From positions 1-64,000 of the forward strand of contig CP137877.1 of NCBI GenBank assembly GCA_034406715.1: a DNA stretch of 64,000 bases, written 5' to 3'. The notes beneath the pieces were generated by a model that had not been told where the DNA came from, searched no databases, and saw only the letters and a program-made list of their open reading frames with translations. Shown here piece after piece: positions 43,401 to 54,548 of this stretch (positions within the stretch are counted from its first letter, which is position 1; every line of letters starts with the position of its first letter). The stretch is from Rhodotorula mucilaginosa (Eukaryota; Basidiomycota; Microbotryomycetes; Sporidiobolales; Sporidiobolaceae). A program made the position numbers and the translations under genes.

Positions 43401-46400
43401 GTGCCGAAGGCGACGGCGCAAAGCTAAAAGATGGCGTTTTCGGTGCGTCGGCGGGCGGGGGAGCGAAACTGAAGCTCGGAGCCTTGACGGGTTCGGGAGC
43501 TTTGGTCGCCTCCGGCTCCTTGACTGTGGTCGGCTGCGATGGAGTAGGCGACGGAGGTGCCGGGCTCAGGCGAGACAGCAAGGATGGCTGACTGCTCGGC
43601 GCCACTGCCGGTGCAGTCTCTTCACCGCCCTCGCTCTCGTCCAGCTCGTCGCCGCTCGCACCCTCCTCCTCCTCGTCCTCTTCTTCCTCGTCCTCTTCGC
43701 CAGTCGCGCCTTCGTCCTCCTCCTCAGCAGCTCCCTCTTCTCCTTCGTCCTCGCTGCCCGGCTCCTTGGCACCGAGGCGATTCAGCAGACTGCCATCGCC
43801 GCTCGACCGCAGCTTCTCCTCCGGAGGACTGCTCGCAAAGCCAAACAAGCTCTTCGTCGTGTCCTTGGGCTTTTCGGCCTTGGGCGAACTGGCAGCCGGG
43901 ATCGAGACCGGCGCGGGCGCAGACGCGGGAGTCGTCGCAACCGGCGACTTGGGCGCAAACGAGAAAGTCGGTTTCGTTTCCGTCGTGGACGACTCGATGG
44001 CGGGCTTGGCAGCGGGCGCAAACGAAAAGGCAGGCTGTGATTCGACTTTGGCGTCACTTGCGGCGGCGGCTTGAGAAGGCGTCCTGGGAGCGAAGGAGAA
44101 ACCGGTGGACGAAGCCGAAGGCGACGGCGTTGCGGCCACACCGAAACCGAAACCGGTACTGGCGGAAGGCGACTTGGCAGGTGCAGCTGCACCAAACCCG
44201 AATCCGGACGAGGATCCTCCTGCAAAGGCGCCAAAGCCTCCGGCACCTGTCGACTTCGGGAACGCAGCCGAAGAACCGGACGGCGCAAAGGAAAACGCCG
44301 GCTTGATCGGCGCGACAGGCGCTTCTGCTGTTGTTGACTTGTCGGCCTCCGTTCCGTCCGACTCAGCATCCGAGTCGTCCGAGTCTTCGTTCGATTCCTC
44401 CTCCTCCTCCTCAGAACCTTCGTCATCCTGCTCCGCCTCGTCTTCCTCCTCTTCCTTCGGTGACTTTTCGGCGAGTTCGCTTACGACAGTAGCCGGCGTC
44501 GACGGTGCAGCTGCGGTTGCCTCGTCCTTGGCAGGAGTCAATTTTGGCGCGGCAAACGCGCCGAACCCGCCAGCAGTACCGCCGAAACCGAACGCCGACC
44601 CACTCGGCTTCTTCTCCTCGGGGCCGGCGGGGGACTTGGCTGGCGAAGGGGCGAAGGAGAAAGCGGGAGGAGCAGGAGCGGGGGCGGAGGCAGGCGAAGT
44701 CGAAGCGTCGTCTTTCGCGGGCGTCGACGTTGCCTCGTCCTCCTTCTTCGGCTCGTCCGCCTTGGCGACAGGCGTGGCAGGCTCGGGCGACTTTGCCGCC
44801 GTCGCCGTCTCGGGTGTCTTCGGCGCGAACGAGAAAGTCGGTTTCGGTGGTTCGTCGCCGCCGTCCTTCTTGGCAGGAGGTGCCGCAAACCCAGCGAACC
44901 CTCCGCCAGTGGACGTTCCAAACGCTGACGTGGCAGGCTTAGTCTCCTGCGAGGCCGACGCCGGAGTCACGGCTGGCTTCGGCTGTTGACCAAAGCTGAA
45001 CGGGCTGCCGCCAAAGGGAGAAGATGTCGGAGCAGTCGCACTCGCAGCTCCGAACCCAAACGCCGGTGGTTTCGCAGGAGCCGCGAGTCCAGGCGTCGCT
45101 GCAGTCGAAGACACGGCCGCAGCGCCAAAGACGCTGGTCCCTAGTCCCTGCGTGGACGGCGACGACGTCGCTCCAAAGCCGAGACTGCCGAATCCGCCAC
45201 TGAGAGACTCGGTCGCCGGCGCAGTGTCACGCTTCGGCGGACCCGCCTTCTCCGCTTCGCGGACGCTCTGACCGAAATCGAGTCCCGTCTTGGTCGGTTC
45301 CAAATCAGGCGGTTCGTCCACGCGCGGTTTCGCCGAGTCGTCGTCGTCATCGCCCATGCCCTCCTCGTCATCCTCGTCATCCGACCCCTTTGCGCCCCGC
45401 GTCGCAGTAGGAGCGAAGGAGAATTTGGGTGCTGTCGTCGTCGTTGAGGAAGACGTAGGCGACGCGGCGACGGTTCCGCCGGACCCAAACGCAGACGCCG
45501 TGGCGCCGGCACCAAAGACCGACTTGCCCGGCACCGCAGCAGCACTGCCGCCGCCGCTGCCGAACGCGCCGAATCCTCCCGTGGCAGGTTTCGCAGCCCC
45601 AAACGCAGCAAACCCTCCCGACGAAGGCGTAGTCGTGGTCGCGCCTCCACCAAAGGCAGGCGCCGACCCGAACGCCGATCCGGATCCAAATGGCGAAGCC
45701 TTGGGCGTCGTACTCGCAGCCGCCGCTCCGAAACCGCCGCCGCCGCCGCCACCGCTCGTTGACTTGGAAGCGACGGATCCGAAAGCTGAGAACCCGCCCG
45801 AGGACGGGACCGCCGCGAATGCTGATCCCGCTGCAGGGGTGGTTGCCGCCGCACTAGAAACTGCGGGCGTACCAAACGGCGAGCTCGTAGCTGCAGTCGA
45901 GCCGAACGCGCCAAACCCGCTGCCAAGCGCAGGTGTAGTACCGAATCCAGACGTGGTGCCAAAAGCCGGCGTCGACGACGGAGTAGTCGAAGCCCCAAAG
46001 GCAGTCGAGCCGAAAGCGGACACGGGCGGTTTAGACGACGACGCGGCGCTGGACCCGAACGCGGGAGGTGTCGACGCCGCTCCAAAGGCCGAAGGCGCGG
46101 CGAAAGCTCCAAATGCAGTCGGCTTCGATGCCGGCGCCGGTGACGGTTTCGCCTCGACCTGACTCGCCGCCGCATCCTCGTTCTCTTGCGTCAAGACATC
46201 CCGACTCTTGATCATCCCCTCGTACTTGCCGTTCGCGCGCTCATTCTTAAAAGTCCAATAGACGAGCGCACCCCGACTCGTATAAACCAAGACGGCGGGG
46301 TCTCCCTGTTCCGCCGAGAGGTCCAACTCGAGCGCGAGAGGGCAGGCATCGTCGCCCTTGTCACCGGTCGGCATGGTCGGTCGAGTGTCTTCCGGGAGGG

Positions 46401-47750
46401 TGAGGGTCGCCCATCCGTTGGAGGGCGAAGTGGGCGAGTAGGCGGCGGCTTGCGCGAGGACGCCGATGTCGGCAGAGGGGGCGTTGACCATCACGAGCAG
46501 GTGCTTGAACGGTTCCCTGTGAGAGACGGCTCGAAATCAGCAAGTGCGGAAAGAAACAAAGAGTCAGAGGGAAAATCCCCCACCAGTTCCGGAATCGACC
46601 AACCCAACGTCGTCCCTGTCGTCCCATCATCCCAAACGGCGGACACGGATCCGCAAACTTGGTATAGCTCATCTCCTGTCCCGCCTTTGTGATCACGTAC
46701 ACCTCGTCCTCATGCTCGACATCCTCCTCGCACTTCGTTCGAGGTTTCGCATACGTCGCGAGAAAGACGTTGTTCTCGAGCCATTCGACCGAGCGGACTT
46801 CGAAAGCACCACTGGAAGAGATGTCGGCCGGAGCGGGCACGAGCGCTTTTTGCTCGCCTTCCGGGGAGAGTTGGACGATCGTGCCGGATGCAGTTCCGAC
46901 GGCGAGTTGCTTGCCCTTGACGGACCAGCAGGCGGAAGTGGCCGCGAGATCGGAGGGGAAGGTAGCATGGACGGCCGATGTCTCGAGGTTGAAGATGGTG
47001 AGAGGCGCGGCGGCGGACGGGGCGAGGACCGCGAGGAGGGGCGAGTCGGGAGCCGGATTCGGGCAAAGGTCGATCAGGGATTCGCCCGCGACGAGGGCTG
47101 GCAACGTCTTCAGCGGCGCGCTCTGTAGCAGATGTTCGGGTGAGGTTTCACGACCGTCCAAAGTTGCAACGTCAGTCGCGGGCGCAAGGGAGCCAAAGAG
47201 CGAGCGAGAGCGCACCTGTCCCTCAACGAGCGACTTGAGTCTCCACACCGCGACCGACCCGTCCCTCAATCCCGCAACGACGAGTTTCTCTCCCATTGCG
47301 AATCGCAAAAAGTCGACCGGGCTCGGAGTCGGTACATGCAGGGCTGGGTCCACTTTGGGTGTGTCATGAGGCGACGCGGACCGCGCCGTCGAGCGCAGAG
47401 TCGGCAGCGAGAACAGCCCAAAGCCTGCGGCGTACACGCGTGGGATCAGCAGTGCATCCAGCGTTGTCTCTAAGGCCAGAGAGAGAATCGCGAACTGACC
47501 GCCTTGGCTCGAAGCGGCGACGACCCATCCAAAGTGGTTGCTCACGGCGAGCAAGTGGCCCGGTTCGGCCGTACAGGGCACATCTTGATCGAAAAATGTG
47601 TCGCTCAGGCGCAGCGTCGCGCCCTTGACCGGCTGCGTCAGCGTCAGGAACTGCGGGCGGTCATGAGGAGAGCGAGGTCAGCTGGCTGCGTAGTCAGAGC
47701 GCACGACGGGGAGGCAGACTCGCCTCGGTGTTCTCCTCTGGCGCTTCCAT
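40482..47750 (-). CDS. NUP159: FG nucleoporin of the NUP159/NUP214 type
   Basis: Nine exons give about 2232 residues; the largest is 42829-46516. The N-terminus (exons 2-5) is a beta-propeller with GHLLAVSNHFGWVVAASSQG, LVVAGLRDGSVAVWRLKS, WSVKGKQLAVGTASGTIVQL and VEWLENNVFLATYAK, as in the Dbp5-docking propeller of Nup159. A huge low-complexity region follows with FG/FGA and SFSFAP repeats and acidic stretches. Near residue 1500 a helical coiled-coil region has HWSFGDVDKLKQL, AVAQKRRITELQSQILK and KIEQLEEHLLSLKKQLAKEK. A second FG stretch and an acidic tail close the protein. Nup159 sits on the cytoplasmic face of the pore and helps mRNA export. Intron 1 uses a GC-AG donor (GCGAGT at 47723); no GT donor gives the right phase. 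Confidence 0.92.
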
Positions 47751-48126
47751 CGTCGCCTTGCTCTCGACTCCTCGCAAGCTGTACGTGCGCGAGAGCAGCG
47801 AGAGATGTTGGCTGAAAGTGAGAACGCGGAACCGGAACTCGCAGCTTTCAGAGTGGTCGACAGCCTCCGCGAGTATGTGAGTTTGTACGGGCCTAGCCAG
47901 TATACAGGAGGACCGTCTGTTTTGGGGGCAGCTCGGAATCGGAAAATACGCTAAAATCGGATGCGCTTCTCTCGAAACCGAGTCTTTTCCCGCGCTCCTC
48001 TCTACGGCATGACGCGGTTTACAAGTTCCGAACCTCCTGCGACGTCCTAGAGTAGATAACTCGAAATCGCAAGGAGTGCGAGTATGTGCGCAGGAGGGGA
48101 GAGGCAGGGCGGAACGAGACGTCGGC
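47751..48126 (-). promoter_or_regulatory. NUP159 upstream region
   Basis: 376 bp between the NUP159 start and the 3' end of the Ca3427-like gene. No gene seen. Confidence 0.45.
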
Positions 48127-49527
48127 TTATTGCAGTTTCGCCACGCTCGTGTCGACAAAGTCTTCGAGGTTCCAACCGGCGGACGGTTCGGACAAGACGC
48201 CCGCGGCGACCAGTGTGCTGTACGTTCGCGAGTAGCAGGGTCAAGAATGCAGCCGAGTCAGCAATCAAGCAGGATGGGACAGTTAAAACTGCAGCGAGAG
48301 TAGGCGAGAGAAAACGCACCGCAGGGTCGACTCGACCATACTCTTGCTAATCTCGTTCACCTCTCCCTTGGGATACTCGACCTGCTTCAACCAAGCCTCG
48401 ACATCCTCCCTCGGGTACTCCCACGTCGTCTCCACAAACTCCTTCGAACTCGACTCGCGCGCCTCGGGCGCATCGAACGCGTGGATCGAGGTGCTCAACT
48501 CGGACAGGAACTTTTGCAGCTGCGTGTGCTGCGGCGAGGAAGTGGAGAGGGTGGAAGGAGTGGCGACGATCGCCCAGCTGTGCCATGGCGTTGGGACGTT
48601 GCCGATGAAGCGGACCTCGTTCAAGTAGGGCTGCGGGCGGCGCGAGCAAGCGGGTGTGAGCACGAGGCACGAGATTCAAGCGGCAGATTTCTGAGGTACC
48701 TTGGTCGTAAAGTGCTCCCACATCTGATCCAAGTCCACACTCCGTCAGCCTCGTCTCTCGACGGCGCCGGAAAAGATTAGAAAACTCACGAAAGCGGCTG
48801 CTCGGCCATCGTTGACACCGTCGCGGAGGTTCTTGAAACTATCGAGCACTGTACGAGTCCCCGATGGTCACTTTCAATGTCAGACCCGCCGACGCCAGCC
48901 AGCTCGAAAGTCAAGACATTGCTTGGGAAAAGGCCGGCGCACGGTGCCCGTACCTTCAAACCGGATCGGCTCGACCTTGCCGTCCTTGTCGGTCCAGCCT
49001 TCCCGCAGAGCCATGTAGCTCGCCATGACCTGACTGCCACTGCGGGGGGGAAAGAGTGACTGTAAGACTCAAAAGCCCCACGCTTCGCGCATCGGAGGAG
49101 TGAGAGGTATGCCCACTCCGAACGCACCTGCCGACCCTCGACACGCCAATCTTCTCCCCCCTCAAATCCTCAAGCTTCTGATACTTGCTGTCCTTGCCGA
49201 CGATGACAGTCCAGTTGAGCGGCGAAGTGACATAAGTCCCGACGAGTTTGAACTCGGCAGTTTGTTTCGCGATCCCGGCGATGAGAGATTCGGTCAAGGC
49301 GATCGCGACGTCGATCTCGTTCGCTTTCAGGCGAGACATGATCTGGCCGGTGCCACCTGCGGACCCGTATACGGCTGGTCAGAAGGTCCTGATCTGAAAC
49401 TCAGGCCGCGGCGGGGGAGCGGCTCACTCGGGCATTCGACCAGTTGGATGTAGTCGCTCTGTGCCGCGAGCTGTAGCAGCGGACTACTAAAGTGTTCGCG
49501 AACGTATCCGATCCGAAGGGCGGCCAT
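48127..49527 (-). CDS. Ca3427-like periplasmic-binding-protein-fold (PBP2) protein
   Basis: Seven exons (49428-49527, 49128-49356, 48954-49039, 48790-48848, 48700-48723, 48320-48630, 48127-48217) give 299 residues. It begins directly with the first beta strand (MAALRIGYVREHFSSPL). Features of the type 2 solute-binding fold follow: GTGQIMSRLKANEIDVAIAL, the strand-crossing TSPLNWTVIVGKDSKYQKL, LRGEKIGVSRVGSGSQVMAS, and DGRAAAFMWEHFTTKPYL. The closest group I know is the fungal Ca3427-like PBP2 family, related in fold to bacterial NMT1/sulfonate-binding proteins. There is no signal peptide, so it is probably cytosolic. Ligand unknown. Exon 5 is 24 nt. Confidence 0.8.
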
Positions 49528-50462
49528 TCTCTTCGTGCTGCGAGGCGGGGATTTACCGACGAAAGCAAGGGTCAGGAATCTGGTTTTTGAGATGGTCGTC
49601 GCATCATGTTCGTAGCGGCGACGCCTCCCTGAAAGCGCCTCCCGGGTACATTGGCAGTGAGCTCTTTCTGCGTGTCCAACAGACGGCGAACCGCTCGCGC
49701 CAACGGTGTCTGAAATCAGCAACCGGACAGCTCCAACACCTCGACTGCATGGCGCCTCGTTTGCGGCCGGTCCAGAGACTGAGCGAGTGCAGCCTTGGAC
49801 GTTGTACCGCGGTCTAGCGGACCAGTACCCCGTGCAGCCCTGTGTAGGCGGGCGGAGGAACCGGGTCTCTGGATCGATGTGGAGCAGCGATCGCAACCGC
49901 GCGAGAAGGTGACACAAGCGTGGGCCGAGCGGCCAGGGGCACCGGTGCCTAGGACCAATCGAGGACGTCCACACACCTTGAATGCTGCAGTATACGCTCT
50001 CCCAGTGAGCAGTAGCGCGGTTAACGTCCGATTCGCTGATGAACCGACGGTCGAGGTCACGTGCGGCGAATTCGACTCCGACTCCTGCGCGCGCGGTTTA
50101 CTCGCTCGGAAGCAGCGCCAGTAAGAGTCGATCGCGAAGATGCTGGTATTGCTGCTGCGCATACCCGATTTCGCTATGCGCGCGCACCTTTTCTGGCCCG
50201 CGCAGTTCCGCGCGGCGCGCGGTCCCGCCATTCCTCGGCTCAAAGCTCAGAGACAGGAGCTTTACACGAACGGCCAAGAGATGAATGGGCGTTCTTTTCT
50301 TGGCCCGCGGCCTGAGCGAAAGAGGCGGTGCTCAAGGATCGCTCGGCTTGTCCGCGGATTTGGTCCCGGCGGAAAGGCAATCTCCCGCCCTTGGTCGCCC
50401 ATCTTTCTTCCACCATCCACCTCCTTGACCCAAGAAGCAGACTCGCTAGTCTTACTTCTATC
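49528..50462. other. Interval upstream of the plus-strand array
   Basis: 935 bp between divergent starts. The only open frames overlap on both strands without codon bias. Contains the TCCGCGGA box of member 4 at 50349. Confidence 0.45.
50349..50358 (+). promoter_or_regulatory. TCCGCGGA box, member 4
   Basis: Reads GCTCGGCTTGTCCGCGGATT, 105 nt upstream of the member 4 start codon. Confidence 0.7.
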
Positions 50463-51166
50463 ATGTTACAGTCTGCCGCCGGAACTAGCAGGAATCAGCC
50501 GGCTCTTTACGAGCCCTTCGTCAATCAAGTTCAAGGGGTTGTGAACGCAGCCAACCGCAAACTCGAGATACTCGAGCGCGCTGCGCTAGCTCCGGTTGAA
50601 CGTGACGTCGATAGTTAAAACTGAGGCTCGCAAGTGGGCAAAGTCCGTTTGTACGCCCGAGTCCCTGCAAAAGGTCCATTGCGCGGCTCGTGCACTTGTC
50701 TTTGCCCAGGCTCGCAGCGCTCTCCATACATATATCGCAAGTCCACTTTGAAGAAAAGATCAGCTGGCCTGTGAGTGCGGCATCAATGAGCGCAAGGATC
50801 ACTGTCACAGATCACGGAACGCTGACGGATGTACACAATTTTTAGACCGTCGATGAACTGGTTGCAAGCTCTTCTGGTTGGGATCAACTCCCCTTGCCCG
50901 CGGACAACCAGGCATCTTTTCAAGACCGAGTCTCTGCATTGGTCAAGCAGATGCGCAACCGCGCAGACGAGATCGACAGAATGATGCGTGCAGAAATTAC
51001 TGCACGCGTTGACGAAAGACGTCAGCAAACTGCCGCATGGCAGGAGAGTATGCTTGTTCCGCGCAGAAGCAACAACTACAAGCAATTCCCAGAGGGTAGT
51101 AGCCTGCACTTGACTAGGCTTCGTGATCTTGTGAAAGACTGGAGCCTTTCAACCCCTTTTGATTGG
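50463..51166 (+). pseudogene. TCCGCGGA-box family member 4, apparently decayed
   Basis: The first exon-like block (50463-50770) starts MLQSAAGTSRNQPALYEPF and reads module A of the family. It changes frame about twice: near 50616, where ARKWAKSVCTPESLQ continues in another frame, and again near 50720 before FEEKISWP. Its length, 308 nt, is not a multiple of three. The second block (50846-51166, 321 nt) is intact and reads module B (TVDELVASSSGWDQ ... HLTRLRDLVKDWSLSTPFDW), ending at a GTAAGC donor after Trp like other members. No clear 40-nt exon or C-terminal tail follows. It could be a pseudogene, or the breaks could be assembly errors or very short introns. Confidence 0.5.
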
Positions 51167-52249
51167 GTAAGCTGCGCCTTTGCCCCCACTGTCGCACACC
51201 ACCTTTTTGGGAATCTGCTAATGAGGCTAGACCTTGTTGCTGCCAGGACGACCACACTCTCACTTATCAAGCCGCTGGATGGCAGCAGCAAAGGGCGCCG
51301 TTTCGGGGGTTCAACCGTAACTCGGGTAAGGGTCACAAGTCTGCAATAACCAAGTACTGGTAACTGACTTCTTCTGGCTGACTAACTATACAGCGTTTGA
51401 CCCTCAGGCTCGTCGTCACTAGTGTTGATGAGGCAACATATACACTCGCCCAAGTGTAGCATGCAAAGGTAATGACAAATAGATGGCCTTGACCTTCTCA
51501 CCTTGTCTCGACCGTTTCGTCAACTTCTCTCCATGTTTCTCCCATCTCTTCCCGTGTTTAATTTGCCAATTGTGTTCCCTTTCTTCACTGTCACCGGAGC
51601 TTGGCTCAGCCTTGTGGTTGGGTTTCAACTGGATTCCTATGCGAGTTTGGTGCGAGAGAGGTGCATCACTGTTGGCCGGAGAAGACCCTATCGGAATACA
51701 TAGTCTGCATGGCAGACAGCGCTTGAAAATCTGTAGCGCGACGAATCATTGTTGATTCTCCAGTGATGGCTGTGAAGACTGTCACAGCTGCAGTGCGCAT
51801 CGATCGCGTAGCCTTGCAAAAGCGGCCCATCTTTGTCTCCCTTACGCACAGTTTCTTGGGCTATGACCCGCACATCTGTTGGCTGGTAGACAGAAGGCTA
51901 ACCCTACGCGCGCAACTACGGCAAACCTATCATAACGAATACCGTTAAAATGAATATCTTGCACTTTTGACCTGCGTCCACCCACTTGGTTCCCAGCCAG
52001 ATTGACCAAATAGTGCATAATGTATAATGAAGAGTCAGCGGTCCGGAAAGCGATGCCTCGAGGTCATTGAATATTGAGCTTCTCGGAGCGGTACCGGCTT
52101 GTCCGCGGATCCGTCGAAAAGACACCGCCACCGCCGGCACCACACCCCCTTTTTCCCCTTCGTCTCACCCTGGCAAAGCTCATCCAGAGTCAAGAGTTGC
52201 ACAAAGCTGACCCTGGACACGGAACCCCTGCCAAGGAACAAGAGACAAC
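51167..52249. other. Interval between members 4 and 5
   Basis: About 1.1 kb with lower GC and only short frames. Remnants of the missing 3' exons of member 4 may lie here but I could not identify them. Holds the box of member 5 at 52100. Confidence 0.4.
52100..52109 (+). promoter_or_regulatory. TCCGCGGA box, member 5
   Basis: Reads GGTACCGGCTTGTCCGCGGA, 150 nt upstream of the member 5 start codon. Confidence 0.7.
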
Positions 52250-53003
52250 ATGTCTCACTCGGTTCCAGCGTACAGCGCCGGCAGGCCAAACGAGGCCGCC
52301 AGCAGGCTGCGCCACAACGGACAGTATGTGGCTCGCGTTCAAGACGTCGTCAACAAGTGTCATGCCAGAACCCAGCTCCTCACGGAGGGTAGCCTGGCTG
52401 AAGTCAGGGGTCTGCTGATGAGCTGAAGCAGGCAGTCCTTGCTTGGGGTCAGACAGTGCTGGCTCCTGAGATGCTGATTCGACTCAGGGTGAAGGCCCAC
52501 TCTCCCATCGCCAGTCGACTCGAGGCTCTTGCAAAAGAGGTCGATAATCTTGACCTAGGTCAGCCAATGAATTGGCCAGTACGTGACAGATACGCTCATG
52601 CGTTTGCAAAAACTTGCGAGTTAAGCTGTTGATCGTATTTCTTCCCGAGCAGGGCCTATATGACTTTACAAACTCGGCCGATGCACCTCAAGGAGTGGAG
52701 CCGTGCAAGCTGGGCACTGTATATGGGCGGATCTGGGATATTATCCATGCCGCCCTCTCCCGGGCGGAAAATCTGTCCGACCAGAAGCTGCGAGTGATCA
52801 TTCAGGACAGCAGCTCGAGAAAGGTCGAAGTCGCGTTATGGGTGGAAAGAATCCTGGACCCAGTCAGAGAATTGATGTATGAACAAAATCCAATCTTGTT
52901 CAACCAGAAGTTTGCTGCATTCAAAGCAAGCTGCAAGCTCTCCATGTCCTCGTCGCCGACTCAAGCTCGACTTGCACCTTCGACAACTGGATCCGTCGAC
53001 TAG
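52250..53003 (+). pseudogene. TCCGCGGA-box family member 5, frame disrupted or unusually spliced
   Basis: The first exon (52250-52578) reads MSHSVPAYSAGRPNEAA ... VQDVVNKCHARTQLLTEGSL, then needs another frame for AVLAWGQTVLAPEML ... LGQPMNWP, where it ends at a GTACGT donor. A 29-nt GTCAGG..AAGCAG segment at about 52393-52421 would restore the frame if spliced, but that is very short for an intron. The second block from 52653 reads module B (YGRIWDIIHAALSRAENLS, YEQNPILFNQKFAAFKA), close to member 6. It reaches a TAG at 53001 without the expected Trp junction, although FDNW is present in another frame. Whether it is functional is open. Confidence 0.45.
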
Positions 53004-53540
53004 GAATGGCGTCGAGGATCGCAGGACTCGTCGAAGGATAGTCGGATGTTGAATGATCGGAGCCGGACTCTCTTTCACATGCGAGATTAGCTCGCTTCGC
53101 TCCCATCTCGTTCTGTTCCTCTTCTCCTTTTTCTTTAGGTCACTTTCGCTTGAATTCCTAGGCTCAGTTCTCTGTCTCTCGTGACCAGGCAGAAAGAAGA
53201 GTCTACAGAGTTCCAAGCCGTGCTAGTCGTCGTCCGACCTCGCCTTCAGCAGCCGACGCGACTTGCACAAGCATTGGCGACGGGGACCTTGCGTGCACTT
53301 TCCCACTGGTGAGCTGACATACTGCAGGTTGCACATTCACAGGCTAACAGAACGCATGGTGTGCCCAGGATGTCAAGGACATTTTCCCTCACAACGCGCT
53401 GCAACCTACGAGTCAAGCAGGCCATGAGCAACGACCTACATGGGGTAAATCTCTTTTCCCTACAAATCACCACTCGCGCAATCTCCAAGTGCATCACTTT
53501 TGCCCTGCTGTATTACCTATAGTCGATCTCTAACTGCAGG

Positions 53541-53891
53541 CACATTCTGCTCACTACTTTGACTGGGATCGCCGAAACAGCACAGTTTTCTGTTTACCCA
53601 CCGCAAAACCAAGCGCTAGCTCCGCCTGGCGGAGTACATCCAGCTTACGCTGTGACGTATGCTGGTGCGATGGGTGGCCATTCTCCACCTAATCCGCCGC
53701 CTCCTCCGCCGCCTCCTCTGCCGCTCAATCCGCTGCCTAATCCGCATGGACTGGCTGGACCAAGCCAAGTCTATCAAAGTATCCCACCGGGGAGCTTTTT
53801 CCCAATCACGGGACCGCAGGCCAACTGGTCCGGTCATCATCATCATGTGCCCATGTGGCCACCAGCAGTTTGGCCATACTTTCAGCAATGA
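53541..53891 (+). CDS. Pro/His/aromatic-rich C-terminal exon, probably of member 5
   Basis: An open frame ending at 53891 reads TGIAETAQFSVYPPQNQALA, PPPPPPPPLPLNPLPNPHG and ends GHHHHVPMWPPAVWPYFQQ. The composition matches the tails of members 2 and 3 (Pro, His, Tyr, Trp, Phe). Exon-like blocks at 53253-53308 and 53369-53444 lie between it and member 5, but the phases of my joins do not fit. I therefore list it separately. It could also belong to a further, lost family member. Confidence 0.35.
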   Translation, partial: HILLTTLTGIAETAQFSVYPPQNQALAPPGGVHPAYAVTYAGAMGGHSPPNPPPPPPPPLPLNPLPNPHGLAGPSQVYQSIPPGSFFPITGPQANWSGHHHHVPMWPPAVWPYFQQ

Positions 53892-54548
53892 AGTCAAAGG
53901 TGTTACCTGTTTGGTAGCTGAGGTTGCAAGATTGGCGCGAGCATGGCACGAGGCGGTTGCTCCTGTCAAGCCCCTTTTGACACCATACAGTTTCCCACAG
54001 ACATTGCAAGGGGAGGGCAAACTGTGGAGTTCCATAGATACGAATGATTACGAGGGGGAAAAGGCAAAACTGAGGGACAGAGCTTCGTGTCCGCAAACCC
54101 AGTCAAGTCACTGATCGGATGTCCTACCACTGTGCTGGACCCACTCAAGGGCTGGGCTATAAGGATAAACCCATGTAAGGAAGCAATACGCGCCGCAATG
54201 GCACTTCAGGCAAAAGAGATAGCGAGACACGCACGAGTGACGAGAGTTGAGAAGGTCGAAGGCTCGCGTTCACGCGTTCACGGCGCACCCTTCCTCGCGC
54301 CAATCTGCCCTGCCTGTGTATATCCTTGCCTAAACATGCAGCTCTACCCATAGACCTGGCAGTGTACAAGGATCGGATTGATCCAGAACAGAACCAAGTT
54401 CCTTTGGCATGTTCACCGAGTCGGTGCAATCGCCCGGCTTGTCCGCGGAGTCGCGAGAAAAGGGGTTCATGTGTTGCACTCGGCAGCACTTGTGGCTTCT
54501 CTCTTCCACTTTCCTTCAGTTGTCATCCACCACCACAGCAGCAGCAAC
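53892..54548. other. Interval before member 6
   Basis: 657 bp without a supported gene; holds the box of member 6 at 54440 and a CAGCAGCAGCAA tract just before the start codon. Confidence 0.45.
54440..54449 (+). promoter_or_regulatory. TCCGCGGA box, member 6
   Basis: Reads CGCCCGGCTTGTCCGCGGAG, 100 nt upstream of the member 6 start codon. Confidence 0.7.

Noticed and set aside
44105-46162. Long plus-strand open frames opposite NUP159 (about 290 codons each)
   Set aside because: They are the antisense of the GC-rich FG-repeat exon, have no intron signals of their own and follow the codon bias of the minus-strand gene.
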